A DNA stretch of 64,000 nt from Candidatus Poribacteria bacterium (GTDB taxonomy: Bacteria; Poribacteria; WGA-4E; WGA-3G), in assembly GCA_022824265.1 (NCBI GenBank), contig JAJEAG010000055.1, forward strand, positions 124,001-188,000, written 5' to 3'. Positions 7,667 to 15,570 of this stretch are shown piece after piece; the stretch's first letter is position 1, and every line of letters starts with the position of its first letter. The notes under the pieces are model-generated. The model saw nothing but the letters and a program-made list of their open reading frames with translations, searched no databases and was not told the DNA's origin. The position numbers and the translations under genes are program-made.

Positions 7667-9871
7667 TTACTTGAGAATTACCATCTTACGGGTCGTTGAG
7701 AAATCGTCTGTTTTCAGTGTGTAGAAATAGATTCCACTCGCAACTGATTCACCCGCACTGTTTTTACCATCCCAGTAAGCCGCACTTGATGGTGTCATGT
7801 AGGCACCAATTGACTTATGACCTAATTCCAACGTCCGAACCAAACTACCAGAGGCACCATGTATATCAATCGTCACGTTGGAATCGCGACTGAGTTGATA
7901 TGGTATCCAAGTTTCTGGGTTGAACGGATTTGGGAAGTTCTGTCCAAGAATGGTATCTTTTGGACGTACATCGCCAACACGCATATTCACACTCAAGAAT
8001 GCGCTGTTAATATCCGATGTTTGAACTGTGCGTTCGAACGGACCAGACACGACAGTGCCATTTTCGTCAACAAGTGAAATTTCAACTTTATCACCTGCTT
8101 CAACGACACTCTTACGGCTTAGGTCTGCCCATACACCAGTGACACGTCCGTTGTCTTCAGTAACTTTCTCGGTTGTTATAACACCGGTGCGGAGGTTTTT
8201 CGCAACCATCGTGTAGGATGCGCCGCTTTCTTGACCTTGCAGGTCACTTGTAATCACAAATGCCCAAGCACTTTGAGCGGTGTTAATCTTAGGTGCAGCT
8301 GCGGCTTCTTCAGATTCCATTTCTGCTGGTTCGTTAGACCACGCATTACCACTGAATGTTACAGTGCCACCTTCAGGTGTGTTGACAATATAGCCTTTTC
8401 CACCTTCAATTGCGAAATCGTAACCACCTTCTGCGCCCGCAACATAACCTACAAAAGTCTGTGAATAGGCATCTAACTTGATGACAACCGTTGAACCTAA
8501 CATATCAGCAAGCGATTGTGCTGTGTAGGGTTCTGTTGGCATAAGCGGAACAGAGATCATGTTCAGTCCAGAAGCAAGTTTGACATCATAAGTCGGTAAA
8601 ACTGGTTCGGGTTCTGGATCAGGTTCTGGCACATAAGGTTCGACAGTCAGCATTGCTGTGGGTTCTGTCCATTGAAATGCTGCAGTTACATCACCAACAA
8701 GCATAATACCTGGGTGTGGTGTTATTACGCCACCTTCTGTGGGAACACGTGCATTACTACCCATCGGGTCTTCTTCAGGAGGTAGTCCGACTGGACCAGG
8801 AATGTCAGTTCCGCGCTCGGTATTCTGTTCGCTACCTGCGTCGTAAGACATTAAATTACGCGTTACTGTAACCGGCATACCTGCTTCATCATAGAGTGCT
8901 AAGTCAGTAACCCCGATAAATGCATCATTTGTTGATACTAACATTGTAGCAAGAGAGAGTGACGAGTTCATGGCATCAGCTGTTATCATAATCGAGACGG
9001 AAGCACCAGGCAATACCATGCCTTCTCCGACAACACTATTTGCGCCTGCAGCGGCTGCAAGTGCTGCGAGTCCTGACACATCTCCACCTTCAGCAAGTGC
9101 GACAAGTGCTTCATTGGCAGGTTGTCCAACTTCATAAATTTTCACACCACCGAGGTGCGTAGCGAAGATTGGAGGTGAGAAGATTTGTCCACCCATTCCC
9201 GGTTCACCTTCAGTAAGGTTGGTCAAGGTAATCTTGAACACTTGCGGTTCTGGAACAACGGGGTCAGGTGTTGGTTCCGGGTCAGGTGTTGGTTCTGGAT
9301 CTGGCGTTGGTTCCGGGTCTGGATCTGGCTCGGGTTCTGGATCCGGCTCAGGTTCTGGGTCAGGTTCTGGTGCTGGAACAGTAATTGCGCCATCTGCACT
9401 TGTGACTTCTAACGCATTGGCAGCAGCATCAGCAAGAGTAACATCTGAAAGCGTAATAGAAGATGCCTTTACCTCAACGACCTCAAAGGTAAGTGTAGCA
9501 AGTGTGCCATCTCCCTCTCCAGTTCCTGCGTTAATTGCCGTGCCACCAATTACGACATGGGAATCACCCTGTTGGAACACTGGAAAAAAAGTACCGGCAG
9601 CAGGATCACCAGGAATATAATCTCCTTTTGCAACGGAAACATAACTAATAGCCGTACTATCATAGTTAACTTGTGCTTGGAAACCGCCTACACCTTTGCC
9701 ACCTGCAATATTAATATTCACGGTGAATTGTTCCCCAACCTCAGGGGAATCCATCGTTGCGGGATCAACAGATACGGTGGCTGCACCGTAACTCATCCCA
9801 ACAAATCCAAAACACATAACAACAGCCATCAAGGAAAATAAAAAATTCCTTTTAAAAAGCTGATTATTCAT
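7667..9871 (-). CDS. Secreted cohesin-domain protein with spondin-like domain and FlgD-like/T9SS-type C-terminal sorting domain
   Basis: This is a 734-residue protein. It has a signal peptide (residues 1-30, cut near SYGA), then a cohesin-like domain (31-165) with VNINIAGGKGVGGFQAQVNYD and LATLTFEVVE. A linker of repeated PDPEPEP/PTPDPEP (166-209) follows. Next is a spondin_N-like domain (210-415) containing FKITLTNLTEG, FSPPIFATHL, LPGASVSIMI and GGVITPHPGI. A Ca-independent beta domain beginning LASGLNMISVPLMP comes next, then a C-terminal FlgD-Ig-like/T9SS type A sorting domain starting FPNPFNPETWIPYQL and ending TTRKMVILK. It probably lies outside the cell or on its surface. AAGGAG precedes the ATG. 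The neighbouring dockerin protein is an obvious candidate partner for the cohesin. Confidence 0.85.
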   Translation of the reverse strand: MNNQLFKRNFLFSLMAVVMCFGFVGMSYGAATVSVDPATMDSPEVGEQFTVNINIAGGKGVGGFQAQVNYDSTAISYVSVAKGDYIPGDPAAGTFFPVFQQGDSHVVIGGTAINAGTGEGDGTLATLTFEVVEVKASSITLSDVTLADAAANALEVTSADGAITVPAPEPDPEPEPDPEPEPDPDPEPTPDPEPTPDPEPTPDPVVPEPQVFKITLTNLTEGEPGMGGQIFSPPIFATHLGGVKIYEVGQPANEALVALAEGGDVSGLAALAAAAGANSVVGEGMVLPGASVSIMITADAMNSSLSLATMLVSTNDAFIGVTDLALYDEAGMPVTVTRNLMSYDAGSEQNTERGTDIPGPVGLPPEEDPMGSNARVPTEGGVITPHPGIMLVGDVTAAFQWTEPTAMLTVEPYVPEPDPEPEPVLPTYDVKLASGLNMISVPLMPTEPYTAQSLADMLGSTVVIKLDAYSQTFVGYVAGAEGGYDFAIEGGKGYIVNTPEGGTVTFSGNAWSNEPAEMESEEAAAAPKINTAQSAWAFVITSDLQGQESGASYTMVAKNLRTGVITTEKVTEDNGRVTGVWADLSRKSVVEAGDKVEISLVDENGTVVSGPFERTVQTSDINSAFLSVNMRVGDVRPKDTILGQNFPNPFNPETWIPYQLSRDSNVTIDIHGASGSLVRTLELGHKSIGAYMTPSSAAYWDGKNSAGESVASGIYFYTLKTDDFSTTRKMVILK

Positions 9872-10048
9872 ATAACACTCCTTAAAACTAAATTTATTTA
9901 CATTGTAACGTTTTCTCTACCTTTCGGTAGCAAGTCAAATTTCTTGTTTGAGGAACGGATTTATCAGATACCTTCGGGTACAATTCGCATCAACGCGCCA
10001 CCACTATAATACACAAAAGCGAACACTCAAACGTAACATCGTATTTAA
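9872..10048 (-). promoter_or_regulatory. Structured 5' leader of the cohesin gene
   Basis: Between the predicted transcription start and the ATG lie about 177 nt with two compact hairpins. On the minus strand one is CTACC-GAAA-GGTAG (9917-9930), a GNRA-capped stem, and the other is TACC-CGAA-GGTA (9969-9980). A third possible stem, CGC-GTTGAT-GCG, lies just upstream. A leader this long and structured may carry post-transcriptional control. I cannot assign it to a known riboswitch class. Confidence 0.35.
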
Positions 10049-10054
10049 TAGATA

Positions 10055-10083
10055 AGTTTATACTAACATAAAAACGTTGTCAA
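10055..10083 (-). promoter_or_regulatory. Sigma70-type promoter for the cohesin/dockerin genes
   Basis: On the minus strand, TTGACA (complement of 10078-10083) is followed after 17 bp by TAAACT (complement of 10055-10060). It is the best promoter I see upstream of the cohesin gene and is probably the only one for the two-gene unit. Confidence 0.5.
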
Positions 10084-10304
10084 GTCAAATTAGATTCAGA
10101 TTAGAACAATTTCTGTTAATATAGCAAAACTTTGGTTTAATTATACAATAAATAGCAGAATTTAAGCAAATAAAAAACTGATATGAATGCTTGCGCGACT
10201 TGTTTGTGCTTTTCTTGTAAATACATCAGTTTTTGCTCCTTCTAAAAACGCACAAAAAACGGGTGTTTTTCGCACATTGGTGCGTTTTGATTTTTAGGGT
10301 TATA

Positions 10305-10319
10305 CCAGTCTAAGACTGG
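10305..10319. repeat. Small inverted repeat in an AT-rich gap
   Basis: CCAGTC-TAA-GACTGG forms a 6-bp hairpin. The surrounding 10084-10480 is AT-rich, contains several scattered GTGCGTTTT/AAAACGCAC words, and holds no convincing gene. Confidence 0.4.
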
Positions 10320-10481
10320 GTTTATAGGGGTTTTTGAAAATTCTGAGTTTTTCATTTTTGGTGCGTTTTTTATTTGCTTGGTTATGGTCGGTTTTTGTGT
10401 GGATATTTTTTGGGGAACGGGTGTCGGTTTTTGTTGAGAATGTGAGTTGTGTGTAGTTTTCGTTTTTCATAGTGGTAGTAT

Positions 10482-10610
10482 TATAACAGATGTTAAGAGA
10501 AGATGGAAGGGGTTGTGGGGTTTGGAACAATATGTTTCATGTATGTTTCGGATTTTTGGTTTGTCTGAACCAGGATTCACAGGATTTCAGGATTTTCAGG
10601 ATAAGAGAAG
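10482..10610 (+). repeat. Dispersed repeat, partial copy B
   Basis: The right part, from 10561, starts TTGTCTGAACCAGGATT and continues with CAGGATTT-type tandem words, matching one terminus of the element at 12213-12375. The preceding about 80 bp (TATAACAGATGTT onward, then TTTCATGTATGTTT) is also similar to the reverse complement of 12376-12458. The copy therefore matches copy A in opposite orientation over about 100 bp. No opposite end is seen here. Confidence 0.6.
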
Positions 10611-10627
10611 AGGTTTCCCCTTCGTAG

Positions 10628-10646
10628 GGGCGGGGTCTCCCCGCCC
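10628..10646. repeat. GC-rich perfect palindrome
   Basis: GGGCGGGG-TCT-CCCCGCCC is an 8-bp perfect GC stem in otherwise AT-rich DNA, directly after repeat copy B. This looks like a mobile hairpin repeat of the REP kind. It lacks a T-tract and no gene ends just before it. Confidence 0.5.
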
Positions 10647-10827
10647 ACCATTTGCGGATACCATGAAGACAGGCGAGGCGATGTCAGAATCGTTTTTTGT
10701 CTGCAATTCGCTGAAGGCTATGGTTGAAATAAAGATACGTTTATTGTATAATTGGGTATTCAATACAAATATAACACACAAGAATATTCTGTGGAACACG
10801 CATTCACAGTAATGTAGGAGAACAACA

Positions 10828-11457
10828 ATGGCAATAAAAAAGTTCATCAACCCATATATCGGTATATCACTAATATGTGTTATCCTATGCATTGCCGGAT
10901 TTTTTATTTATGCCCAATATCAGCAGAACAATCTACAAACACCTACAAAAGTATATAAAGAACTAACTGAAGCGGAAGAAGCAATCGTGAAGGAAAATAT
11001 AAAAGCTCTTGCACAACAACATAAACAAAAAGAACAAAAGAAAGAGAATACACAACAATCCCCTGTTGATGATACGCCAAGGCAATATGGTAACCTTGAC
11101 AATCCTCCTGAATTTACTCCTCCAGAAAAAATGGTTATAAATACAAAAACGGATGTCCCGGATATAGAGAAACTCATACAGAAAGATCCGAAAATGAGAA
11201 TAATGAAATCAGGTCCTGAATCATCAATTGATCCCAAAACTATATTTAGCCAATTGCCTCATCCTGTAGGAGCCCTGGGAAATGGTGAAGGCACAACTAT
11301 ACAGATTAATTCAAGGGAAGATCTGGAAAGGATCATTTCACAATTGGAAGCCAGCGATGATTCAAGTCACAGGGCAATTGCACAAACGTTAAGAAACAGC
11401 AATATACCAGAAAATGCAAGGATGACAGTGCGTACAACTGTTCCGTTGGATCAGTAG
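10828..11457 (+). CDS. Hypothetical membrane-anchored protein
   Basis: This 209-residue protein has one N-terminal membrane segment (about residues 9-28, YIGISLICVILCIAGFFIYA). A hydrophilic, lysine- and glutamine-rich stretch follows (AQQHKQKEQKKENTQQ, about 63-80), then a soluble region without a motif I recognise. The topology suggests a cytoplasmic stub with a periplasmic domain, or the reverse. AGGAG lies 7 nt before the ATG, and the stretch is AT-rich with no frame disruption, so it is probably a real gene. Its last seven bases overlap the end of the convergent cupin gene. I do not recognise the family. Confidence 0.65.
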   Translation: MAIKKFINPYIGISLICVILCIAGFFIYAQYQQNNLQTPTKVYKELTEAEEAIVKENIKALAQQHKQKEQKKENTQQSPVDDTPRQYGNLDNPPEFTPPEKMVINTKTDVPDIEKLIQKDPKMRIMKSGPESSIDPKTIFSQLPHPVGALGNGEGTTIQINSREDLERIISQLEASDDSSHRAIAQTLRNSNIPENARMTVRTTVPLDQ

Positions 11458-12083
11458 GTCGCACGAGGTGCAAGTTCATTCCAAACATCACCTAATTCTG
11501 CAATCGCTTTATAGACCGGATAAATTGCATCCCACATCGCTTGTCGGGCAGCAATCGCACCTGCTTCATCACCCTCAGCAACAGCAGATTTGAGTTGTTC
11601 TCCCATCTCCTCTTGAATAGCAGCACATTTCTGTGTCAGTTCCGCAAGTTGTTGTGCCGTTTCTATCTGTCGTGCAACAAGTTCCGATACAGATACCTCC
11701 ATATCAGGTTCCACATCATAAGCACTGGGTGGTGCGAAATTGTGAGGCAACCTTTCCCCATCTGCTGTTCGTGGCGTATGTGTCGGGTGTATATGTGGGG
11801 TAACAGACAGATACATCGTCATCGGTTCGTCACCGAGTACACGCACTTTATGCGGTTGGTCTACCAAAGCAACACACATCTGTCCGGGTCCTAATTCCTC
11901 CGTCTCACCATCAATTTCAAATTCAACGCGTCCTTCCAGAATGAGAAAAATCTCATGTCCAAGGTCATGACTATGAAGTTGAGCACTCTGACCAGGTTCC
12001 ATTCTTAAAAAACGCGAGCGAATCTGTGGCGTTACTAACACATTACGCACATCTGTACGATAGTCGTATACAGGAAATCCCAT
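11451..12083 (-). CDS. Cupin-domain protein
   Basis: The N-terminal half (about residues 20-95) is a single cupin barrel. The metal-ligand pattern is HSHDLGHEIFLILEGRVEF (histidines and the glutamate of motif 1), and motif 2 lies around LVDQPHKVRVLGD. The C-terminal half (about 120-205) is predicted helical and has no domain I recognise, so the function could be a metal-dependent enzyme or a sensor. A GGAGAAGG ribosome binding site stands before the ATG. The stop codon overlaps the convergent membrane-protein gene by 7 bp. Confidence 0.8.
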   Translation of the reverse strand: MGFPVYDYRTDVRNVLVTPQIRSRFLRMEPGQSAQLHSHDLGHEIFLILEGRVEFEIDGETEELGPGQMCVALVDQPHKVRVLGDEPMTMYLSVTPHIHPTHTPRTADGERLPHNFAPPSAYDVEPDMEVSVSELVARQIETAQQLAELTQKCAAIQEEMGEQLKSAVAEGDEAGAIAARQAMWDAIYPVYKAIAELGDVWNELAPRATY

Positions 12084-12212
12084 TAGCCTTCTCCGATTTT
12101 GCTTTTAATCTTAGTTTGTCATCTAACCTGAAAAATGTCAAGAATAATGAAACATATCGCAGGGTTATTTAGTTTTAACGTGAGTTTGATAATAGATATT
12201 CTGAATTGTTTG

Positions 12213-12375
12213 TTGTCTGAGCCAGGATTTTCAGGATTACAGGATTTCCAGAATTAGGAGTTGGTACGATAGATGCCATTGTAAAGGATGAAGGACTAAC
12301 TTTTGCTAAGGAACATTGGAATATAAATCTCTTATCCTGCAAATCCTGAAATCTTGCAAATCCTGGTTCAGACAA
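12213..12375. repeat. MITE-like dispersed repeat, copy A (163 bp)
   Basis: The ends TTGTCTGAGCCAGGATT (12213-12229) and AATCCTGGTTCAGACAA (12359-12375) form a 17-bp terminal inverted repeat with one mismatch. Inside are several CAGGATTT/AAATCCTG words and a core starting TTGTAAAGGATGAAGGACTA that recurs almost unchanged at 55020-55073. The short open frame running through it on the minus strand is a by-product of the repeat, not a gene. Confidence 0.75.
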
Positions 12376-12511
12376 AACTGAAAACTACCCCAAACATACA
12401 TGAAACTTATGGTTCCAATCTTCCCAAACACTTTCCTCAACCTTAAACACCTGTTATACTATATCATCAAACTCAAATTCAAAAAAAATTACAAATAATA
12501 TATATTTTAAC

Positions 12512-12541
12512 TTGACACTCGTTATTTACTTATGTTATAAT
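12512..12541 (+). promoter_or_regulatory. Consensus promoter with no gene directly downstream
   Basis: TTGACA at 12512-12517 and TATAAT at 12536-12541, 18 bp apart, are both perfect consensus hexamers. The next supported gene starts almost 700 bp further on and has its own promoter. Transcription from here would produce an RNA of the 12550-13170 region. An ATG-initiated 52-codon frame (12582-12740) lacks a ribosome binding site. Confidence 0.5.
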
Positions 12542-13170
12542 ACATAACACATAAAGTCTTTGATTGTGAGTAATCCAAATTATGTTAACATTTTACCATA
12601 CCAACATTCTTATGAATTTAGAAAAAATATACGAAATGGCAGTCAAAAAACTGGTATTTTTCCAGAGGATGCAAAAGATACCAAAATTTAATTTTTTTCT
12701 CATGAAAAAACCGATGCAAATAACCAATAAAACCAGATAGAGACTATACTCAGACCGATCACACCAAAAGATACCGTTATGTAAAAAAAGGATACCGTAC
12801 GGTAACCTTTTAAAGGCAGAAAATCCGCTAAAATTTATAAGAAAAACTGTTCGGCAAAAAGTAGATTACACACATAAACAGAATCATCACCTTCAATTTT
12901 CCATACAGGAAGGTAACACGAAAAAAACAGTCATACATACAAAACCCAAACCGTCCCAAAAATGCCAAATAAAAAAATTCAAAAACCTACATAAAAACCC
13001 CGGTAAACCCAGACAGGGACTGGGATAACACCACCGTACCAAAACCGTACCAAAAAACGAAAACTGGTACGGTTTGAAGGAAACAAAATTCAGAGAATTT
13101 GAAGAAAAAACGAGGTATATATCAATATCTTACAGTGACAATTGAATGCCTCTGGACTGAAAAAAAATTG
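12542..13170. other. Gene-free AT-rich region with TACCGTAC palindromes
   Basis: No supported gene lies here. It contains a perfect 12-bp palindrome TACCGTACGGTA (12793-12804). At 13042-13075 an 11-bp hairpin pairs AAACCGTACCA with TGGTACGGTTT, and there is an extra direct copy ACCGTACC at 13033-13040. The same TACCGT/ACGGTA word is thus used several times within about 280 bp. Candidate explanations are a structured non-coding RNA or a protein-binding array. Confidence 0.45.
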
Positions 13171-13199
13171 TTGACAAGAAATTACACAATCAATAACAT
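13171..13199 (+). promoter_or_regulatory. Promoter for the aldo/keto reductase gene
   Basis: TTGACA at 13171-13176 and TAACAT at 13194-13199 with 17-bp spacing lie about 30 bp before the ATG at 13229, leaving a short leader. Confidence 0.5.
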
Positions 13200-13228
13200 A
13201 TAACCCAAGTCCACGCGGGAGAAAAACA

Positions 13229-14167
13229 ATGCGACAGCGCAAATTTGGTAAATCAGGACTGACCGTCTCCGAAATCGGCATGGGAACATGGGAACTCGGA
13301 GGACGCGAATGGGGAGATATAGGTGAAAAGGAAGCCGTGGATCTGCTGCGATACGCTTTTGAAAAAGGGGTTACTTATTACGATACTGCTGACCAATACG
13401 GTGGTGGTCGCGCTGAACGGCTCTTAGGAGAAGCTTTCTCTGTACTCGGTTCAAGGGTGATCATTGCCACAAAACTTGGATATGAACTGGACTCCGATGG
13501 ATGGATTAGCCAAGGAGGTAAAGTCCCCGAATTTAACGCATCACGAGACTATATACGAAAAGCAGTTGAAGGGAGCCTCACCCGAATGAAAAGGGAGGTA
13601 ATAGACATCTATCAATTTCACGCGCCGCCACCCGCAGAAATATGGGATGAAGCATTCGGTGCTATGGAAGAACTCAAATCCGAAGGAAAAATACGCTTTT
13701 ATGGGTTATGCCTTGGAAATGAAACATATGCACTTAAGGCAATAGAAGAAACTGGTATCACATCCCTGATGCTCACATACAATATCCTCAATCAAGACAT
13801 GGCAAAACCTGTGATGGAAACTGCTGCTGAGAAAGGAATTGCCGTTGTAGTCCGTCAACCTTTGTCATCGGGGTTGCTTTCTGGGAAACTCAATGCAGAC
13901 ACTGTATTCGCAGAAAACGATTATCGAAAAACTTGGTCCCGTGAGAAATTCCTTGCAGACTTAGAGAGGGTTGAACAAATAAAATCAGTCGTTAAAGGGA
14001 AAGCGAAAAGCCTTCCACAAGCCGCACTGAAGTTTATTTTAGCAAACCCAGCAGTCTGTAGCGTCACACCTGGAATGATGACACCCGCACAGATTGATGA
14101 CGGTGTTGCAACCTCAGGGACATCTCCGCTTCCATCTGCCATCTTGAAAAAACTCCGTGACAATTAA
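13229..14167 (+). CDS. Aldo/keto reductase
   Basis: The 312-residue protein begins MRQRKFGKSGLTVSEIGMG and has the four catalytic positions of the family. These are Asp in YYDTADQYGGG, Tyr in the same motif, Lys in IIATKLGYE and His in YQFHAPPPAE. It should fold as a TIM barrel and reduce carbonyls with NADPH; the substrate is not predictable. A GGGAG ribosome binding site precedes the ATG. The stop codon is immediately followed by a 122-bp MITE that separates it from the thiamine-binding gene, so the two genes may once have been directly adjacent in an operon. Confidence 0.93.
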   Translation: MRQRKFGKSGLTVSEIGMGTWELGGREWGDIGEKEAVDLLRYAFEKGVTYYDTADQYGGGRAERLLGEAFSVLGSRVIIATKLGYELDSDGWISQGGKVPEFNASRDYIRKAVEGSLTRMKREVIDIYQFHAPPPAEIWDEAFGAMEELKSEGKIRFYGLCLGNETYALKAIEETGITSLMLTYNILNQDMAKPVMETAAEKGIAVVVRQPLSSGLLSGKLNADTVFAENDYRKTWSREKFLADLERVEQIKSVVKGKAKSLPQAALKFILANPAVCSVTPGMMTPAQIDDGVATSGTSPLPSAILKKLRDN

Positions 14168-14172
14168 GGTGA

Positions 14173-14294
14173 CAGGACTTACGCATAAACGGTAGGCGCG
14201 CTTTGTAAGCGCGCAAAATACCCACTATTCTGCTGAAAATTGAACCATTTTGTTCATAATTATTGGATAAATCATGGAAAATGCGTAAGTCCTA
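14173..14294. mobile_element. 122-bp MITE with 13-bp terminal inverted repeats
   Basis: AGGACTTACGCAT (14174-14186) and ATGCGTAAGTCCT (14281-14293) are perfect inverted repeats, a terminal sequence often seen in insertion sequences. No transposase is encoded. Both sides carry AAGGTGA (14166-14172 and 14295-14301), a likely 7-bp target duplication. Inside is GGCGCGC...GCGCGC pairing (14195-14214). The left copy of the target overlaps the aldo/keto reductase stop codon and the right copy acts as the next gene's ribosome binding site. Confidence 0.75.
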
Positions 14295-14306
14295 AAGGTG
14301 AAATAA

Positions 14307-14612
14307 GTGAAAGTAATCGCAGACCTGTGTGTTGTACCGATGGGTGTCGGTGTATCTGTCTCAAAATATGTAACTGCGTGTGAAAAAGTACTTAAAGAAG
14401 CAGGATTAAAGACGAAACTGCACGCCTACGGCACTAACATTGAAGGTGAGTGGGAATCCGTGTTTGATGCAATTAAACGTTGCCATGAAATAGTGCATGA
14501 GATGGGAGCACCACGCATTACAACTACACTAAAGTTCGGCACTCGGATTGATAGATCTCAAACGATGGAAGATAAGGTAAATAGTGTCCAAAATCAATTA
14601 CCTGTAGAATAA
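14307..14612 (+). CDS. MTH1187/YqgV-type thiamine-binding protein
   Basis: This 101-residue protein belongs to the small ferredoxin-fold DUF77 family. Landmarks are IADLCVVPMGVGVSVSKYV at the N-terminus, LKTKLHAYGTNIEGEW in the middle and GAPRITTTLKFGTRID near the end. Structural work on the family found thiamine binding; the cellular role (transport accessory or storage) is uncertain. It starts with GTG, preceded by AAAGGTG at good spacing. That site lies in the target duplication created by the MITE just upstream. No TPP riboswitch is visible. Confidence 0.88.
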   Translation: MKVIADLCVVPMGVGVSVSKYVTACEKVLKEAGLKTKLHAYGTNIEGEWESVFDAIKRCHEIVHEMGAPRITTTLKFGTRIDRSQTMEDKVNSVQNQLPVE

Positions 14613-14634
14613 CTGAACTTTTTTAGAATAATGC

Positions 14635-14662
14635 TTGACTCTTTTTGACATTTTGCTATAAT
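14635..14662 (+). promoter_or_regulatory. Promoter for the first jelly-roll gene
   Basis: TTGACT at 14635-14640 and TATAAT at 14657-14662 are 16 bp apart. A second TTGACA at 14645-14650 is too close to serve as the -35 box. The leader to the ATG at 14738 is about 70 nt. Confidence 0.55.
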
Positions 14663-14737
14663 AGCATGTAGATTTTATTTTCCTATATTAATATAAAAGA
14701 CAACAGAACACTGAATAACTTATGGAGGTTTTAATTA

Positions 14738-15424
14738 ATGTTTAGAAGATTATTTGTCATAGGATTGGTTTGTCTGATGAGCCTTTCCATTATGACACTT
14801 ACTACTGATGCCCAGACACCTGTTAATGGACCGTATCTTTGGATGATAGCGCATACCGTCCCTAATCAGGGAGGACAAGCGTCCACAGATATTGATTCAC
14901 TTGATGTAGCCAGTGATGGAGAAGTGACTGAAGAGAAAGTTGCCAAAAATGGAGCAAGAGAAGGAGATGTAGTCGGTGATTATGAATGGACAACCGCGAC
15001 TCTTCCAGGTGATGGTAACATAAATGCAATGCTCGTTAATGTTGGTATGGTACAAAACGGTGATTTAAACGATATTACTTCTTATGCGCTAATCGTACTA
15101 AAAGCAAATAAAGCACAAGGGAATGTAGATATGGGTGTTAGTAGTGATGACTCTATCAAAGTCTGGGCTAACGGTGAAGTTGTACATAAAAATGCTGTTA
15201 ATCGCGGACGAGGGGCTGCTGGTGCTTACCAAGATCGGTTTAAGATTAACCTAAAAAAAGGGAATAATCTCTTAATGATTAAGGTGAGTGAACGCGGTGG
15301 CGGATGGGGTATGTTCGTTGGTGTCGCAGGTGATTATGAAGTAGTTGGTATTGATGCTGTTTTGCCCGTTGAACCTGCTGATAAATTAACAACACAATGG
15401 GCAAAAATGAAAAATATTAGATAA
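14738..15424 (+). CDS. Secreted single jelly-roll (sugar-binding-like) protein
   Basis: A signal peptide (about residues 1-25, ending TTDAQ) is followed by one beta-rich domain of about 190 residues. Hallmarks are GVSSDDSIKVWANGEVVHKNAVNRG-like text (split here as SSDDSIKVWANGEVV and HKNAVNRGRGAAG) and KGNNLLMIKVSERGGGWGMF. The pattern is that of the PA14/GH2-type carbohydrate-binding jelly roll, in which a bound polypeptide loop or sugar caps the barrel. GGAGG precedes the ATG. It is a paralogue of the two-domain protein immediately downstream and probably shares a role in binding extracellular glycans; the ligand is unknown. Confidence 0.75.
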   Translation: MFRRLFVIGLVCLMSLSIMTLTTDAQTPVNGPYLWMIAHTVPNQGGQASTDIDSLDVASDGEVTEEKVAKNGAREGDVVGDYEWTTATLPGDGNINAMLVNVGMVQNGDLNDITSYALIVLKANKAQGNVDMGVSSDDSIKVWANGEVVHKNAVNRGRGAAGAYQDRFKINLKKGNNLLMIKVSERGGGWGMFVGVAGDYEVVGIDAVLPVEPADKLTTQWAKMKNIR

Positions 15425-15482
15425 GTGTATTTGATTAAATTGTGGTTTTTTGTTAAACTAATTAAGAAATAATCGTTTATCC

Positions 15483-15500
15483 TTATGATATATATCATAA
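15483..15500. promoter_or_regulatory. Perfect 18-bp palindrome upstream of the two-domain jelly-roll gene
   Basis: TTATGATATATATCATAA is completely self-complementary and lies 71 bp before the ATG at 15571. Its form suits an operator for a dimeric regulator. AT-rich DNA makes chance palindromes less surprising, so confidence is modest. Confidence 0.35.
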
Positions 15501-15570
15501 TTAATATTAATGGATGAATGATAGAATATGAGTTATAGACATATTGATAAAAAACTAATGGAGGTTTTTA

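Noticed and set aside
9219-9620. Gly/Ser-rich open frame antisense to the cohesin gene's proline linker
   Set aside because: It is the reverse-strand shadow of the repeated PDPEPEP codons. It lacks a ribosome binding site and lies wholly inside a strongly supported gene.
10300-10530. Minus-strand open frame in the AT-rich gap
   Set aside because: Low-complexity, Lys/Thr/Asn-rich translation with no ribosome binding site.
10561-10646. CRISPR array from repeated CAGGATTT words
   Set aside because: The words are irregular, short and without uniform spacers; they belong to a MITE-like repeat.
12175-12375. 66-residue open frame in the repeat element
   Set aside because: It lies inside a dispersed repeat. 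The related open frame at 54850-55107 is only its equivalent in another copy.
12582-12740. 52-codon open frame behind the orphan promoter
   Set aside because: No ribosome binding site, AT-driven composition and no recognisable features, so it is not called as a gene.
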